This document shows positions 1 through 7,941 of a stretch of 57,154 nucleotides of DNA, one piece after another. The DNA lies in contig CP070750.1 in NCBI GenBank assembly GCA_020348385.1, positions 3,255,654 through 3,312,807 on the forward strand. Direction: 5' to 3'. Below the pieces are notes generated by a model that worked only from the letters and a program-made list of their open reading frames with translations, did not search any database and was not told where the DNA came from. A program made the translations under genes and the position numbers. Position 1 is the stretch's first letter; each line of letters opens with the position of its first letter. Source of the DNA: Candidatus Aminicenantota bacterium (GTDB taxonomy: Bacteria; Acidobacteriota; Aminicenantia; Aminicenantales; Aminicenantaceae).

Positions 1-1372
1 CAAGATCTTTCCTATATTTTATTTCAATCGGATAACCCCCTTTAGTGATAATCATCTTGCTATCAGGAGACCAATGGTGGACATAAGGCCAAAGCTTGAG
101 TTCTCTTCCCAGCTCGAAGGATGGGCCACCAGAGGTAGAAACGACCCTGAGAACACAAGAATATTCATAGGACGAATGGTAAAAAAGCATTTTTTTGCCA
201 TCTGGCGACCAGGAAAAAAAGGCCCTAAACCATCCCGCGGGCGTATTTATATCAAACATTCTCCCATCAGCGAAACGGTAGAGACGGTACTTAAAGCCAG
301 GGGCCAAAAATAATAGCCAGTTGCTGTCTGGTGACCAGGAAACAGGGCCACCGCGGCCGACATCAATGATTTTCCGCGGGTTTCCCCCATCAGGAGAGAC
401 TGTCCATATCTCAGAACGGCTCTTGTTGTAGGCGATAGTTTTGCCATCTGGCGACCATATGGGATTCATCTCAAAGACAGGATCATCCGTGATCTGTGTC
501 AGCGCGCCATCCTTGACTGATACCGTCCAAATGTCACCCTTGTATTCTCCCTCTGTCCTAAAGAAAACGATTTTTTCTGAATCTGGTGACCAGGAAACAG
601 GTCCCTGCCACCCGAATTTGAAATCGAGGATCTTTTTGGGGGGACCTGTTGCCCCCCCCGCCTCAGGAGAAACGGGAACTATCCAGAGGGGTCCTTCTCT
701 TGTGAAAAAAGCGGCTTTTTTCCCGTCTGGAGACCAGATTCCGCGCCAAGCATCCATGTCCACAAGAGTGAAGGGCTCTTCTTCATTCAACGGGATCACA
801 AGATTTTCATAAAGCAAGAACTTGCCATTGGGCGAGAGTTTAAGTGCAAAAGTATGATCTATCACATCTTTTTTGCCTGTGAGTGATCCAATTTTACGAT
901 ATTTTGCCCCAGTTTCAGGATCGACGATGATCTTCTTATCCGCAGATGTATCTCTCTTGGCTCTGGCCTTTTTGCTCTCTTTTTCTTTCTCAACACGAGC
1001 GACCATCAGCTGCGTGACAGGAGCAATCGCGCTGCCCGGATATTCCTGGATGAGCTTTTGAAATATGGATAACGCCTCATCATGTTTTCCCATCTGGAAG
1101 TAGGACTGCCCGATCCAATACCGGGCATCGAGAGCGATCTCGCTGTCTGGAAGCAGACTGATCACTTTTTCATATTCGGCAATGGCATCCTGGTACTGGG
1201 TCTGCTTCAACAGGTCTATCGCCTTTTTGAAGTGCTGATCAGCTAATTTATCGGCATCTTGTGCAGATTTTCCCTCAAAAAAAATTCCAGGGACTGAAGC
1301 CGATGGATGGGAAACCCAAAAAAGAGCCAACGTTATTCCCAAAAAATATAGAAAAACGCTTTTTTTTCGCAT
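1..1372 (-). CDS. Exported TPR + PD40 (TolB-like) propeller protein, 3' end outside window
   Basis: The first 457 residues are visible; the gene runs off the left edge. The ATG at 1372 is preceded by AGGAG about nine bases upstream. A hydrophobic signal peptide (about residues 5-25) is followed by TPR-like helices (about 45-130: KAIDLLKQTQYQDAIAEYEK, then DEALSIFQKLIQEYPGSA) and then repeated PD40/WD40-like blades carrying the WSPDGK/WSPDSK signature at least six times. The family forms beta-propellers in the periplasm or at the surface; the ligand is unknown. It lies 68 nt downstream of the anti-sigma gene on the same strand, so it is probably in the sigma-factor operon. It has the same domain order as the three propellers at 5-18 kb but a different kind of regulator. 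Confident on domains, not on function. Confidence 0.85.
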   Translation of the reverse strand, partial: MRKKSVFLYFLGITLALFWVSHPSASVPGIFFEGKSAQDADKLADQHFKKAIDLLKQTQYQDAIAEYEKVISLLPDSEIALDARYWIGQSYFQMGKHDEALSIFQKLIQEYPGSAIAPVTQLMVARVEKEKESKKARAKRDTSADKKIIVDPETGAKYRKIGSLTGKKDVIDHTFALKLSPNGKFLLYENLVIPLNEEEPFTLVDMDAWRGIWSPDGKKAAFFTREGPLWIVPVSPEAGGATGPPKKILDFKFGWQGPVSWSPDSEKIVFFRTEGEYKGDIWTVSVKDGALTQITDDPVFEMNPIWSPDGKTIAYNKSRSEIWTVSPDGGNPRKIIDVGRGGPVSWSPDSNWLLFLAPGFKYRLYRFADGRMFDINTPAGWFRAFFSWSPDGKKMLFYHSSYEYSCVLRVVSTSGGPSFELGRELKLWPYVHHWSPDSKMIITKGGYPIEIKYRKDL

Positions 1373-1440
1373 AGTTATACTCTCCTGTTCGAAAGTTTTT
1401 CCCTCACGGATCTCCCAAAACGATCAACGGTCAAAGATCA

Positions 1441-2433
1441 TTAACGGAATCCATGACTTTTTTTATTCACAGTGCTGACAGCTTGTGCCAATTCCATCAA
1501 TCGGGACATGTCCTCTTTCCCGATCAAAACAAACGAAACAGAACCATTTCTCCAGGCAAGGATAGTGGCCTTATCCGATGTTGCCACTGGAAATTCGTCA
1601 GCCTCGATGTTGCGGTATACGGCATATTCCCTGAAATCTTGTGCAGCAAGTCCTTTTTTTCCATCAAGGGATTGTTCAAAAAGTGACAGGGTGTTTATCC
1701 CATTGGTGTAAATCAGATGAAGGGTGTTGTAATCTGCGATCTTTCTGACGCTATCCAGAATATAGCCAGGGTGAAGTCTGACAGGTGCTGCGGGCTCGAA
1801 ATCGACAGCTTTCCTGGCCTGAGGGAGATCGAGAATCTTTCCCTGAGAAATGGAGGGGGCCTCAGGCAATAGGATTTCCCTTGGAGATTTGGATGGACTT
1901 CTAAAGATTACGCCAGGCCTTGTGTATCGAGGAAAACCGTCTATGTGTTCATAGTAGAAGAAGTCCTCCGGAGGCATAGAGATCCGCGTCCTTCTCTGTG
2001 GAGCAAGTTCCTCGGAGACAGTTCTCAGGACTGCCCCTTGATGCTCTGTTAAATAGAGATTGATCGTGTCTATATCCTCCCCTGTTACCGATGTCGGTTT
2101 TCCCAGCCAATGGCTTATCGCCAGAGTCAAACCTATAACCACAACAACTATTGCAAACTGAAATGCTGCCTTTTTTAAGAAGGAATGGGTGAAAACCTTT
2201 CCCCAAAACGATTCGCTCGATTCAATCCTTGATTCCAATTTCTCATACGAATGAGGCGACGGTTCTATTCCCTTCCAAGATCGAAGGATCCCAGACAGTT
2301 TTTTATGTCGCTCAAATTCCCGTGAGCAATTCGGGCACTGACCAAGGTGACTATCTATCTCCTTTTTCTTTTGATCTTCTATATCGTTGTCAAAAAAAGC
2401 CTTTAATTCTTTTTGGATATCTTCACATTTCAT
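1441..2433 (-). CDS. Membrane anti-sigma factor with zinc-finger (zf-HC2) N-terminus
   Basis: A 330-residue protein. The N-terminus has the anti-sigma zinc-finger pattern: C3, then H29-x3-C33-x2-C36. A single membrane helix follows at about residues 85-108 (FQFAIVVVVIGLTLAISHWL). The C-terminal extracytoplasmic part (about 195-325) resembles the RseB/MucB-like or DUF4367 type of sensor domain; this is a weaker assignment. The gene starts 3 nt after the sigma-factor stop codon, so the two are almost certainly translationally coupled. Anti-sigma factors of this family hold their ECF sigma factor at the membrane until a signal releases it. The TPR+PD40 gene immediately downstream is a likely co-regulated product. 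Confidence 0.88.
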   Translation of the reverse strand: MKCEDIQKELKAFFDNDIEDQKKKEIDSHLGQCPNCSREFERHKKLSGILRSWKGIEPSPHSYEKLESRIESSESFWGKVFTHSFLKKAAFQFAIVVVVIGLTLAISHWLGKPTSVTGEDIDTINLYLTEHQGAVLRTVSEELAPQRRTRISMPPEDFFYYEHIDGFPRYTRPGVIFRSPSKSPREILLPEAPSISQGKILDLPQARKAVDFEPAAPVRLHPGYILDSVRKIADYNTLHLIYTNGINTLSLFEQSLDGKKGLAAQDFREYAVYRNIEADEFPVATSDKATILAWRNGSVSFVLIGKEDMSRLMELAQAVSTVNKKSHGFR

Positions 2434-2436
2434 GGT

Positions 2437-3027
2437 CTAATCCCCTATATGTTTTGACAGGATTCCTTTAAGCCTCTGATGAGCTCTGTAATTATGGGAT
2501 TTCAAGGTCCCTATCGGACAATCCAAGACTTCGGCTATCTCAGAATAGGACATCCCCTGATATTCTTTCATGACAACCACAAGATGTTCTTCTTCCGGCA
2601 GTGAGGCAATCGCTGCTTTGACTTGAGATCCCAGTTCCCCGGACTCAAAATTCTCAATAACGCCAGGGGAAGGATCCAAAATAAGATCCTGAAGCTCGAT
2701 AGTTCCATCATTCTGCGCCATCAGAGGCTTATTCAGGGAGAGATGGGACCGGTGTTTCATTCTCCTCAATCGGTCGCGGCACAGATTAAGGGCTATCTGA
2801 AAGAGCCAGGTTTTAAACTGTGCGGTGGCTTTGTATTTCTTTTTGGACTTTACGACTCTGTAAAATGCCTCTTGACATAGGCTCTCCGCAACAGTGGCAT
2901 CAATCAACATCCGATAAATGAAATCCAAGACAGGTTTTTCATATCTCTGGTAAAGTATCTCAAAAGCGTTTTTGTCTCCATCCTTGTATCTCAGCATCAA
3001 TTCTTCATCCGTTTGCTGAATCTTCAT
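2437..3027 (-). CDS. ECF-type RNA polymerase sigma factor (sigma-70 family)
   Basis: A 196-residue protein with region 2 at about residues 20-90 (YQRYEKPVLDFIYRML, then FKTWLFQIALNLCRDRLRR) and region 4 helix-turn-helix at about 135-190 (LPEEEHLVVVMKEYQGMSYS, then EIAEVLDCPIGTLKSHNYRA). Regions 1 and 3 are absent, as in ECF (group 4) sigma factors. It overlaps nothing and is followed 3 nt later by its anti-sigma gene. A promoter of ECF form (GCAACC, then CGTTTAA) lies immediately upstream, consistent with autoregulation. The ATG at 3027 has no clear Shine-Dalgarno sequence and the predicted leader is only a few bases. Confidence 0.93.
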   Translation of the reverse strand: MKIQQTDEELMLRYKDGDKNAFEILYQRYEKPVLDFIYRMLIDATVAESLCQEAFYRVVKSKKKYKATAQFKTWLFQIALNLCRDRLRRMKHRSHLSLNKPLMAQNDGTIELQDLILDPSPGVIENFESGELGSQVKAAIASLPEEEHLVVVMKEYQGMSYSEIAEVLDCPIGTLKSHNYRAHQRLKGILSKHIGD

Positions 3028-3038
3028 TTATCACTCAC

Positions 3039-3067
3039 TTAAACGCATGAGTCATACCGAGGTTGCA
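3039..3067 (-). promoter_or_regulatory. Candidate autoregulated ECF promoter of the sigma operon
   Basis: On the minus strand GCAACC (3066-3061) and CGTTTAA (3045-3039) are separated so that AAC and CGT have 16 bases between them. This matches the AAC...CGT form and spacing typical of ECF sigma promoters. Transcription would start only about 5 bases before the ATG at 3027. Assignment is by pattern only. Confidence 0.5.
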
Positions 3068-3160
3068 AGATTTCGCTGATACTCCCTTATCAAATGTATG
3101 TCAAAGCAGAAATGATGTCTAGATGAAATTCAATATCAAAAAAATATCACACAGGAAGGA

Positions 3161-4111
3161 TCAATAATTTTTTTTAAGGTCCATGCCGGAATAGAGGGAG
3201 CCGACCTCGTCTGTGTAGCCGTTGAACATCAGGGTTGGACGTCGACCCTCCTCACCGATTCTGCGTTCTGTTTTTTGTGTCCAGCGGGGGTGATCGACAT
3301 TGGGGTTCACATTGGCATAAAAGCCGTATTCTTCTGGTTTTTGTCTGTTCCAGGCCGTTCTGGGCATTTTTTTCAAGAATCGGATTTTCACGATGGATTT
3401 GGCCCCTTTGAATCCGTATTTCCAGGGCACGACGAGTCTTAGGGGTGCCCCATTCTGGTTGGGAAGAACCTCTCCATACATCCCGACTGACAGGATGGTG
3501 AGCGGGTGCATTGCCTCATCCATCCGGAGACCCTCGACATAGGGCCAGGGAAGCACGTCTGATTTCAAACCGGGCATCTGCTTTCGGTCATAAATAGTAG
3601 TGAACTCTATGAATTTAGCGTCTGAAGTGGGTGCACATTTTTTGATGAACTCTGCTAAAGGGAATCCGATCCAGGGGATGATCATCCCCCAGGCTTCGAC
3701 ACACCGCCAGCGGTAGACACGTTCTTCGAGAGGAAACATGTGGATGATTTCATCGATAGCGAATTTAAGAGGCTCTTTCACCTCTCCTTTGATGGATACT
3801 TCCCAGGGGCGCGTTTTGAAATCTTTAGCAAGTTCTATGGTTTCTCTTTTGCGGAGGGAAAATTCGTAATAATTGGTGTAGCCTGTGGCTTGTTCATATG
3901 AAGTCAGCTTTTCATCGACCGTGTATTCGCCCTTCTTGGCAATTTCCAGCTTTGTTTTTTGCCCTTCCTGGAAAGCAAAAAATGATTCTGGCTTTAATAA
4001 TCCCAACCCGGCAACAGCAGCCGAACTGGAGATGAACTTTCGGCGGTTCATGTAGAGCTTCTTGGGAGTAATCTCAGATGATTTGATTTTCTGGCCTTTC
4101 TTTACCAGCAT
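3161..4111 (-). CDS. msrP: Protein-methionine-sulfoxide reductase catalytic subunit MsrP (YedY)
   Basis: Periplasmic molybdopterin enzyme that reduces methionine sulfoxide in exported proteins. The N-terminus matches MsrP layout: a short leader (KIKSSEITPKKLYM), then a Tat signal with RRKFISS. The molybdenum-coordinating cysteine is in RWRCVEAWGMIIPWIGFPL (C137). The sulfite-oxidase-like fold continues to the end (PLRLVVPWKYGFKGAKSIVK). The ATG at 4111 is preferred over a GTG two codons upstream because AGGAGG sits six bases before it. Length (316 aa) is normal. The usual membrane haem partner MsrQ is not next to it: upstream lies a divergent toxin-antitoxin pair, downstream the sigma operon. 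Confidence 0.93.
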   Translation of the reverse strand: MLVKKGQKIKSSEITPKKLYMNRRKFISSSAAVAGLGLLKPESFFAFQEGQKTKLEIAKKGEYTVDEKLTSYEQATGYTNYYEFSLRKRETIELAKDFKTRPWEVSIKGEVKEPLKFAIDEIIHMFPLEERVYRWRCVEAWGMIIPWIGFPLAEFIKKCAPTSDAKFIEFTTIYDRKQMPGLKSDVLPWPYVEGLRMDEAMHPLTILSVGMYGEVLPNQNGAPLRLVVPWKYGFKGAKSIVKIRFLKKMPRTAWNRQKPEEYGFYANVNPNVDHPRWTQKTERRIGEEGRRPTLMFNGYTDEVGSLYSGMDLKKNY

Positions 4112-4194
4112 GGGCACCCTCCTGTCTCACCCATTCTCAACAAACATATACCACAGCTAAAAGACGCGGTCAAAGAAAAGAGGCAGAAAAGGAC

Positions 4195-4243
4195 TTGACA
4201 AAGATTCCACAATGATTCATACTTTGGTATGATTTATTCATAC
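4195..4243 (+). promoter_or_regulatory. Promoter and RHH operator of the toxin-antitoxin operon
   Basis: TTGACA (4195-4200), a 17-base spacer and CATACT (4218-4223) form a sigma-70-type promoter. The -10 overlaps an inverted repeat TCATAC-N4-GTATGA (4217-4232). A third half-site repeats ATTCATAC exactly 21 bp further on (4236-4243). This fits autorepression by the ribbon-helix-helix antitoxin encoded immediately downstream. Confidence 0.65.
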
Positions 4244-4257
4244 TGTGATAAGGAACC

Positions 4258-4605
4258 ATGAGCAAAACAGTTAAATTCGCAATCAGTATGTCGGAAGAAG
4301 TATTCAAAGAACTAGAGTCATTACGGCAGAAAACAGGATGGACAAGAAGCCAATTCATCCGGGATGCCATAAATGCATGGAAAGCGGAGGATTTAAGAGT
4401 CTCTGGGATTAAAGAAGAGGCAGGGGAATTCAGAAAAGAAATCCCATCAGATTTCATCGATCAGGATGAGCGTCGCCGAAGAGCTTTAGCAGCGGCTGGC
4501 CGCTTTCGGTCAGGCATATCTGATATTTCAATAAACCATGATAAATATCTAGAGGATGCATATTCAGCAATAAAAAATTCAAAGGAAGAAGAGTACAAGC
4601 GCTGA
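4258..4605 (+). CDS. Ribbon-helix-helix (CopG/VapB-type) antitoxin
   Basis: A 115-residue protein. The N-terminal 45 residues are a typical ribbon-helix-helix DNA-binding domain (VKFAISMSEEVFKELESLRQ, then GWTRSQFIRDAINAW). The rest is charged and probably binds and neutralises the toxin. AAGGA precedes the ATG at a good distance. The toxin gene begins 4 nt after this stop. The palindromic sites overlapping the promoter are the expected binding site. The C-terminal part is longer than in most small CopG antitoxins. Confidence 0.85.
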   Translation: MSKTVKFAISMSEEVFKELESLRQKTGWTRSQFIRDAINAWKAEDLRVSGIKEEAGEFRKEIPSDFIDQDERRRRALAAAGRFRSGISDISINHDKYLEDAYSAIKNSKEEEYKR

Positions 4606-4609
4606 ATCC

Positions 4610-5014
4610 ATGAATATATTTGCCGATACGAGTGCACTGTATGCTGTTTTGGACGCTGACGACAGCAAACACACGAAAGCAAAGCAATTTTGGGATAAAG
4701 TCATTAAAAGCGATGATATGTTGCTGTGTCATAATTACATCCTGGTAGAAACATCAGCCCTAGTATCGAGGCGGTTGGGGATGGAGGCTGTCTATATCTT
4801 TGAACAAGATATTGTCCCAATCTTGCGCATCTTCTGGGTGTGCAGGGAAGTACACCAAGCAGCTATAAGCGCTCAGTTAATGGCAGATCGGCGTTCGTTG
4901 AGTCTTGTCGATTGTGTCAGCTTCGATGTCATGCGACGAACAGGAATCCGGAAGGCTTTCTCTATTGACCGGCAATTCCAAGATCTTGGCTACGAGATCT
5001 ACCCTAATGAATAG
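4610..5014 (+). CDS. PIN-domain ribonuclease toxin (VapC family)
   Basis: A 134-residue PIN-domain protein. Acidic active-site residues are visible: D6 (NIFADTSALYAVLD), E47 (ILVETSALVS), D101 (SLVDCVSFDVMRR) and D120 (FSIDRQF). VapC toxins cleave tRNA or rRNA and are held inactive by the neighbouring antitoxin. It starts 4 nt after the antitoxin stop, so the two form one transcript. The stop codon coincides with the left edge of a GGGACGG palindrome that probably terminates this operon and the convergent propeller gene. Confidence 0.9.
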   Translation: MNIFADTSALYAVLDADDSKHTKAKQFWDKVIKSDDMLLCHNYILVETSALVSRRLGMEAVYIFEQDIVPILRIFWVCREVHQAAISAQLMADRRSLSLVDCVSFDVMRRTGIRKAFSIDRQFQDLGYEIYPNE

Positions 5015-5062
5015 GGACGGTTCTATTTTTTCTTTGAAAAAGTAGATCCGTCCCCTTTTTTT
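5012..5062. repeat. GGGGACGG palindromic element, copy A
   Basis: Imperfect inverted repeat: GGGACGGTTCTATTTTT on the left, GATCCGTCCCCTTTTT on the right, loop rich in A/T. It sits between the convergent toxin and propeller genes and ends in a T-run in both directions, so it can act as a bidirectional terminator. Related copies lie at about 10.5, 15.7, 22.3 and 44.4 kb. Confidence 0.8.
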
Positions 5063-5064
5063 AG

Positions 5065-7137
5065 TTATTTTTTGGGGATGACGTTTTTCAGTAATAGGGC
5101 TTCATGAATGGAGTATCTTGTCCCGAATACAATCTGTTTTCCGTCAGGTGACCAGTGAGGCTGCATCAGGTGGTAGTCCTTGGGCAGCTTGTCACCCAGT
5201 TTTATTTCTGTCCGCTCTCCTCCTTCTGTAGGCAACACAGACATGGTCGTGGGCCAGCCATCTTCCCTATTATTCAGGGCCAATAGGAGTTCACCATTGG
5301 GCGACCACGTTGCGGACCTCAAATCCGAACCCAATGATTTAACCTCGCCGGTTTCCAAATCCAATACAAAAAGAAAATTACTGTTAAGAGTGAACACAAG
5401 TTTTTTTGCATCCTGAGAAAACTTTATGCCTCCGGTTACGATACGCGGCTTTACATCCTGAGGAACACGATAAATGATGCGCTCCTCCCCTGTATAAGGA
5501 TTCCATTGGGCGATTCCTACATTTTTATCCCTTTCATCTATTTTCACAAAAACAAAGGAGGTTCCATCCGGTCCCCATGTTCCCCCGAATCGGGTCGGTA
5601 TCGGCCAAGTTTCCCATTTTGCAGTTTCGAGGTTCAGTCGAAAAAGTATGCGCTCTTGTCCACCATCTGACTTATTTGGGACAAACATAGTAAAACCCAA
5701 ACCACTGCCATCAGGGACCCAACTCAGGTCGGTTAGAAAACCTCTGTAGTTATCCGTGGGAATCGGATATTCCTTAGCTTCTTCCTTTTCAGGAGAAATC
5801 ACCACGATGTATCCCCGATTAAGGCTATCCTTTTTTTGGGAAGCGAACGCCAGGTACTTCCCATCAGGAGACCAGCGTGGACAGCAATTGTTCCCTGTGG
5901 GAGTATAGCCCAGCATGCGAGCCTCGTCTAAAGGCTCACCCGTCTTAGGATCTACGGCCATTAGGAAGATATCCCAGGTCATCACAAACATCTCGCAAGC
6001 GAGCCCCTTCGACGTCCATTTGAGCAATCCTGTGTTCCCCATTTCGCTGCTGATCATAAAGGGTTTTCCAGCGGGTTTACCGCCCTTGACCTCCATCCCC
6101 CACAGTGCCCGACCCCCATGACGGTTGCTAATGAAAGCGATATGTTTTCCATCAGGAGACCAGCAGACCTCCCCGTCATAAGCAGGATGAACTGTAAGAT
6201 TTCCGACAAATTCGCCATTCACAGTCATAACTTTGATGTCATGTTTTCCTGGGGGGCCCTCCGCAAAAGCAATGAACCGGCCATCAGGCGAAACCGAGGG
6301 ATGTGTTGCGTGGTCGCGTCCGTGGTCCAATCTCCGCAAGGCTTTCAGATCTCCTCCCTGTGCAGGAACGAGACCTAGAGTCAAAGATTTAGCACCTTCT
6401 TGTTTGAGAACCACAATCGCGCTGCCATCTGGAAGCCAATCACAAGGAATGATTGTTCCTTTTTCTGATCGTCGGTAAAGGGTGCGGGACTTTCCGTCGA
6501 GAGTCGATACCCGCAGCTCGCTTCCACTATTGCCTGCACACCAATAGGCCACTTCTTTTCCATCCGGGGAAAAACAGGGAAAATAAGTCATACCCCAATC
6601 CTCACCAGTCCATTTGAAACTAGTAATAGCTGTTTGTTTGCCGGTTGTATAATCATAGACCGATATATTCTGACCCGGAACAGACCAATCAATTCCTGAT
6701 ATCTTTGTCCCATCAGGAGAAAACGCCGGAACTTCCATCACTTTTGGCAGCTTTTCGATCACAGGGCCTATCGGTTCTGCCATTTGGAGAGCAGCGAGCC
6801 GTGAACGCGCAGCTGCTACGAGTTCGGGTTGGTCGGTAAAGTTTTTCAAGACCAGCTCGTAGGCCTTGATGGCTTCTTCTTTACCCAATTTTTCGTAGCA
6901 CATGCCGATCTGAAGCTGAGCCTTTCCGGCGATTTTTTTATCGCCCTGAAATTCTCGCACAATCCTCATGAGAATCTGGATGGCTCCGTTCAAATCTCCC
7001 TCGGATTCCTTTTTGAACATAGCAGCTTCATAGAGCTCTTCGGCTGACTCTTGTGTAAAAGCATTCTGGAACGAAACCAGCAACACCACAGTTAAAAACA
7101 TCAAAAAAGCCCAAGAAAAAAATCTTCCATGTTTCAT
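5065..7137 (-). CDS. Exported TPR + PD40 propeller protein of unit 1
   Basis: 690 residues. A Sec signal peptide (about 1-28) precedes a TPR-like segment at about 30-115 (AAMFKKESEGDLNGAIQILM, GKAQLQIGMCYEKLGKEEAI). A PD40/TolB-like beta-propeller fills the rest, with FSPDGTK, FSPDGKE, SPDGRF, WSPDGKH, WSPDGKY and WSPDGKQ blades. Predicted location is periplasm or outer surface. The enzymatic or binding role is unknown. It is the last gene of unit 1 (kinase, regulator, propeller), separated from the regulator gene by a 108-nt gap holding a candidate operator and -10. GGGAGG precedes the ATG. It is paralogous to the propellers at 10599 and 15833. Confidence 0.9.
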   Translation of the reverse strand: MKHGRFFSWAFLMFLTVVLLVSFQNAFTQESAEELYEAAMFKKESEGDLNGAIQILMRIVREFQGDKKIAGKAQLQIGMCYEKLGKEEAIKAYELVLKNFTDQPELVAAARSRLAALQMAEPIGPVIEKLPKVMEVPAFSPDGTKISGIDWSVPGQNISVYDYTTGKQTAITSFKWTGEDWGMTYFPCFSPDGKEVAYWCAGNSGSELRVSTLDGKSRTLYRRSEKGTIIPCDWLPDGSAIVVLKQEGAKSLTLGLVPAQGGDLKALRRLDHGRDHATHPSVSPDGRFIAFAEGPPGKHDIKVMTVNGEFVGNLTVHPAYDGEVCWSPDGKHIAFISNRHGGRALWGMEVKGGKPAGKPFMISSEMGNTGLLKWTSKGLACEMFVMTWDIFLMAVDPKTGEPLDEARMLGYTPTGNNCCPRWSPDGKYLAFASQKKDSLNRGYIVVISPEKEEAKEYPIPTDNYRGFLTDLSWVPDGSGLGFTMFVPNKSDGGQERILFRLNLETAKWETWPIPTRFGGTWGPDGTSFVFVKIDERDKNVGIAQWNPYTGEERIIYRVPQDVKPRIVTGGIKFSQDAKKLVFTLNSNFLFVLDLETGEVKSLGSDLRSATWSPNGELLLALNNREDGWPTTMSVLPTEGGERTEIKLGDKLPKDYHLMQPHWSPDGKQIVFGTRYSIHEALLLKNVIPKK

Positions 7138-7173
7138 GGTTCGACCTCCCTGTTAAAATTCATTTCACAGGGA

Positions 7174-7239
7174 ATCCTAACAGAATGATTTGGGTTTGTA
7201 GTTATGGTTGTGTTGCGATTGTGATGTGTTTTTGTTAGG
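7174..7239 (-). promoter_or_regulatory. OmpR-type operator/promoter of the unit 1 propeller gene
   Basis: Half-sites (plus-strand reading) TTATG 7202-7206, TTGCG 7213-7217, ATGTG 7224-7228 and TTAGG 7235-7239 are spaced exactly 11 bp. The last one begins 27 nt before TAGGAT (minus strand, 7179-7174), a plausible -10. The half-sites are more degenerate than at the other six promoters. Confidence 0.45.
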
Positions 7240-7245
7240 AAAATA

Positions 7246-7926
7246 TCAGCCATTGAATTTATACCCCACCCCTCTTATGGATACAAAATGTCGGGGATTA
7301 GCCGGATCATCTTCCAATTTTTGCCTCAAATGCACGATATGAGGATCGATCGTCCGCGGAGAAACGATGGCATCACCCCACGCCTCATCCAGCATAGCAT
7401 CCCTGGTCAGCACTTCTCCCTTGTGTTCTATGAAAAACTTGAGGAGGCTGAACTCTAAGGCCGTCAGATGAATTATTTTCCCGGCTTTTGTCACCTCGTG
7501 GCTTTTGAAATTGACCGACACATCCCGGAATTCATAAGTCTCCAGTGCATCCTCGTTTTGAACTACTCTTCGAAGTATGGCTTTAACACGAGCAACCATC
7601 TCCCTCGTTCCGATGGGTTTGGTGACATAATCATCAGCGCCCAGTTCTAATCCTGTCACTTTGTCCATCTCTTCGGTCTTGGCCGCCGTGAGCATCAAGA
7701 TCGGCGTGCTGATCCCCGATTCCCTCAGTTTCTTGCACACCTCGAAACCGTTCAGTCCGGGAAGCAGGATATCCAGGATGATCAAATGGAAATTGCCATC
7801 CAAGGCTTTTTTCAGGCCTTGTTTCCCATCCATGGCTGACGACACTCTGTAACCCTCGAATTCCAGATCATCCTTCAATCCCATGAGGATGGTTTTGTCA
7901 TCTTCTATGATCAATATTTTTTCCAT
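7246..7926 (-). CDS. OmpR/PhoB-family response regulator of unit 1
   Basis: 226 residues. Receiver domain (1-120) with acidic pocket IIEDD, phosphoacceptor D52 in IILDILLPG and the conserved K in DDYVTKPIG. A winged-helix effector domain (about 130-226) ends in VSIRGVGYKF. Its recognition helix (SPRTIDPHIVHLRQK) differs from that of regulators 2 and 3 (RTVDSHIANIRKK). The gene begins 15 nt after the kinase stop. It most likely binds the 11-bp-spaced half-sites in front of the small membrane gene, the kinase and the propeller gene of this unit. Confidence 0.95.
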   Translation of the reverse strand: MEKILIIEDDKTILMGLKDDLEFEGYRVSSAMDGKQGLKKALDGNFHLIILDILLPGLNGFEVCKKLRESGISTPILMLTAAKTEEMDKVTGLELGADDYVTKPIGTREMVARVKAILRRVVQNEDALETYEFRDVSVNFKSHEVTKAGKIIHLTALEFSLLKFFIEHKGEVLTRDAMLDEAWGDAIVSPRTIDPHIVHLRQKLEDDPANPRHFVSIRGVGYKFNG

Positions 7927-7941
7927 CGTTGTCCGCCTTGT

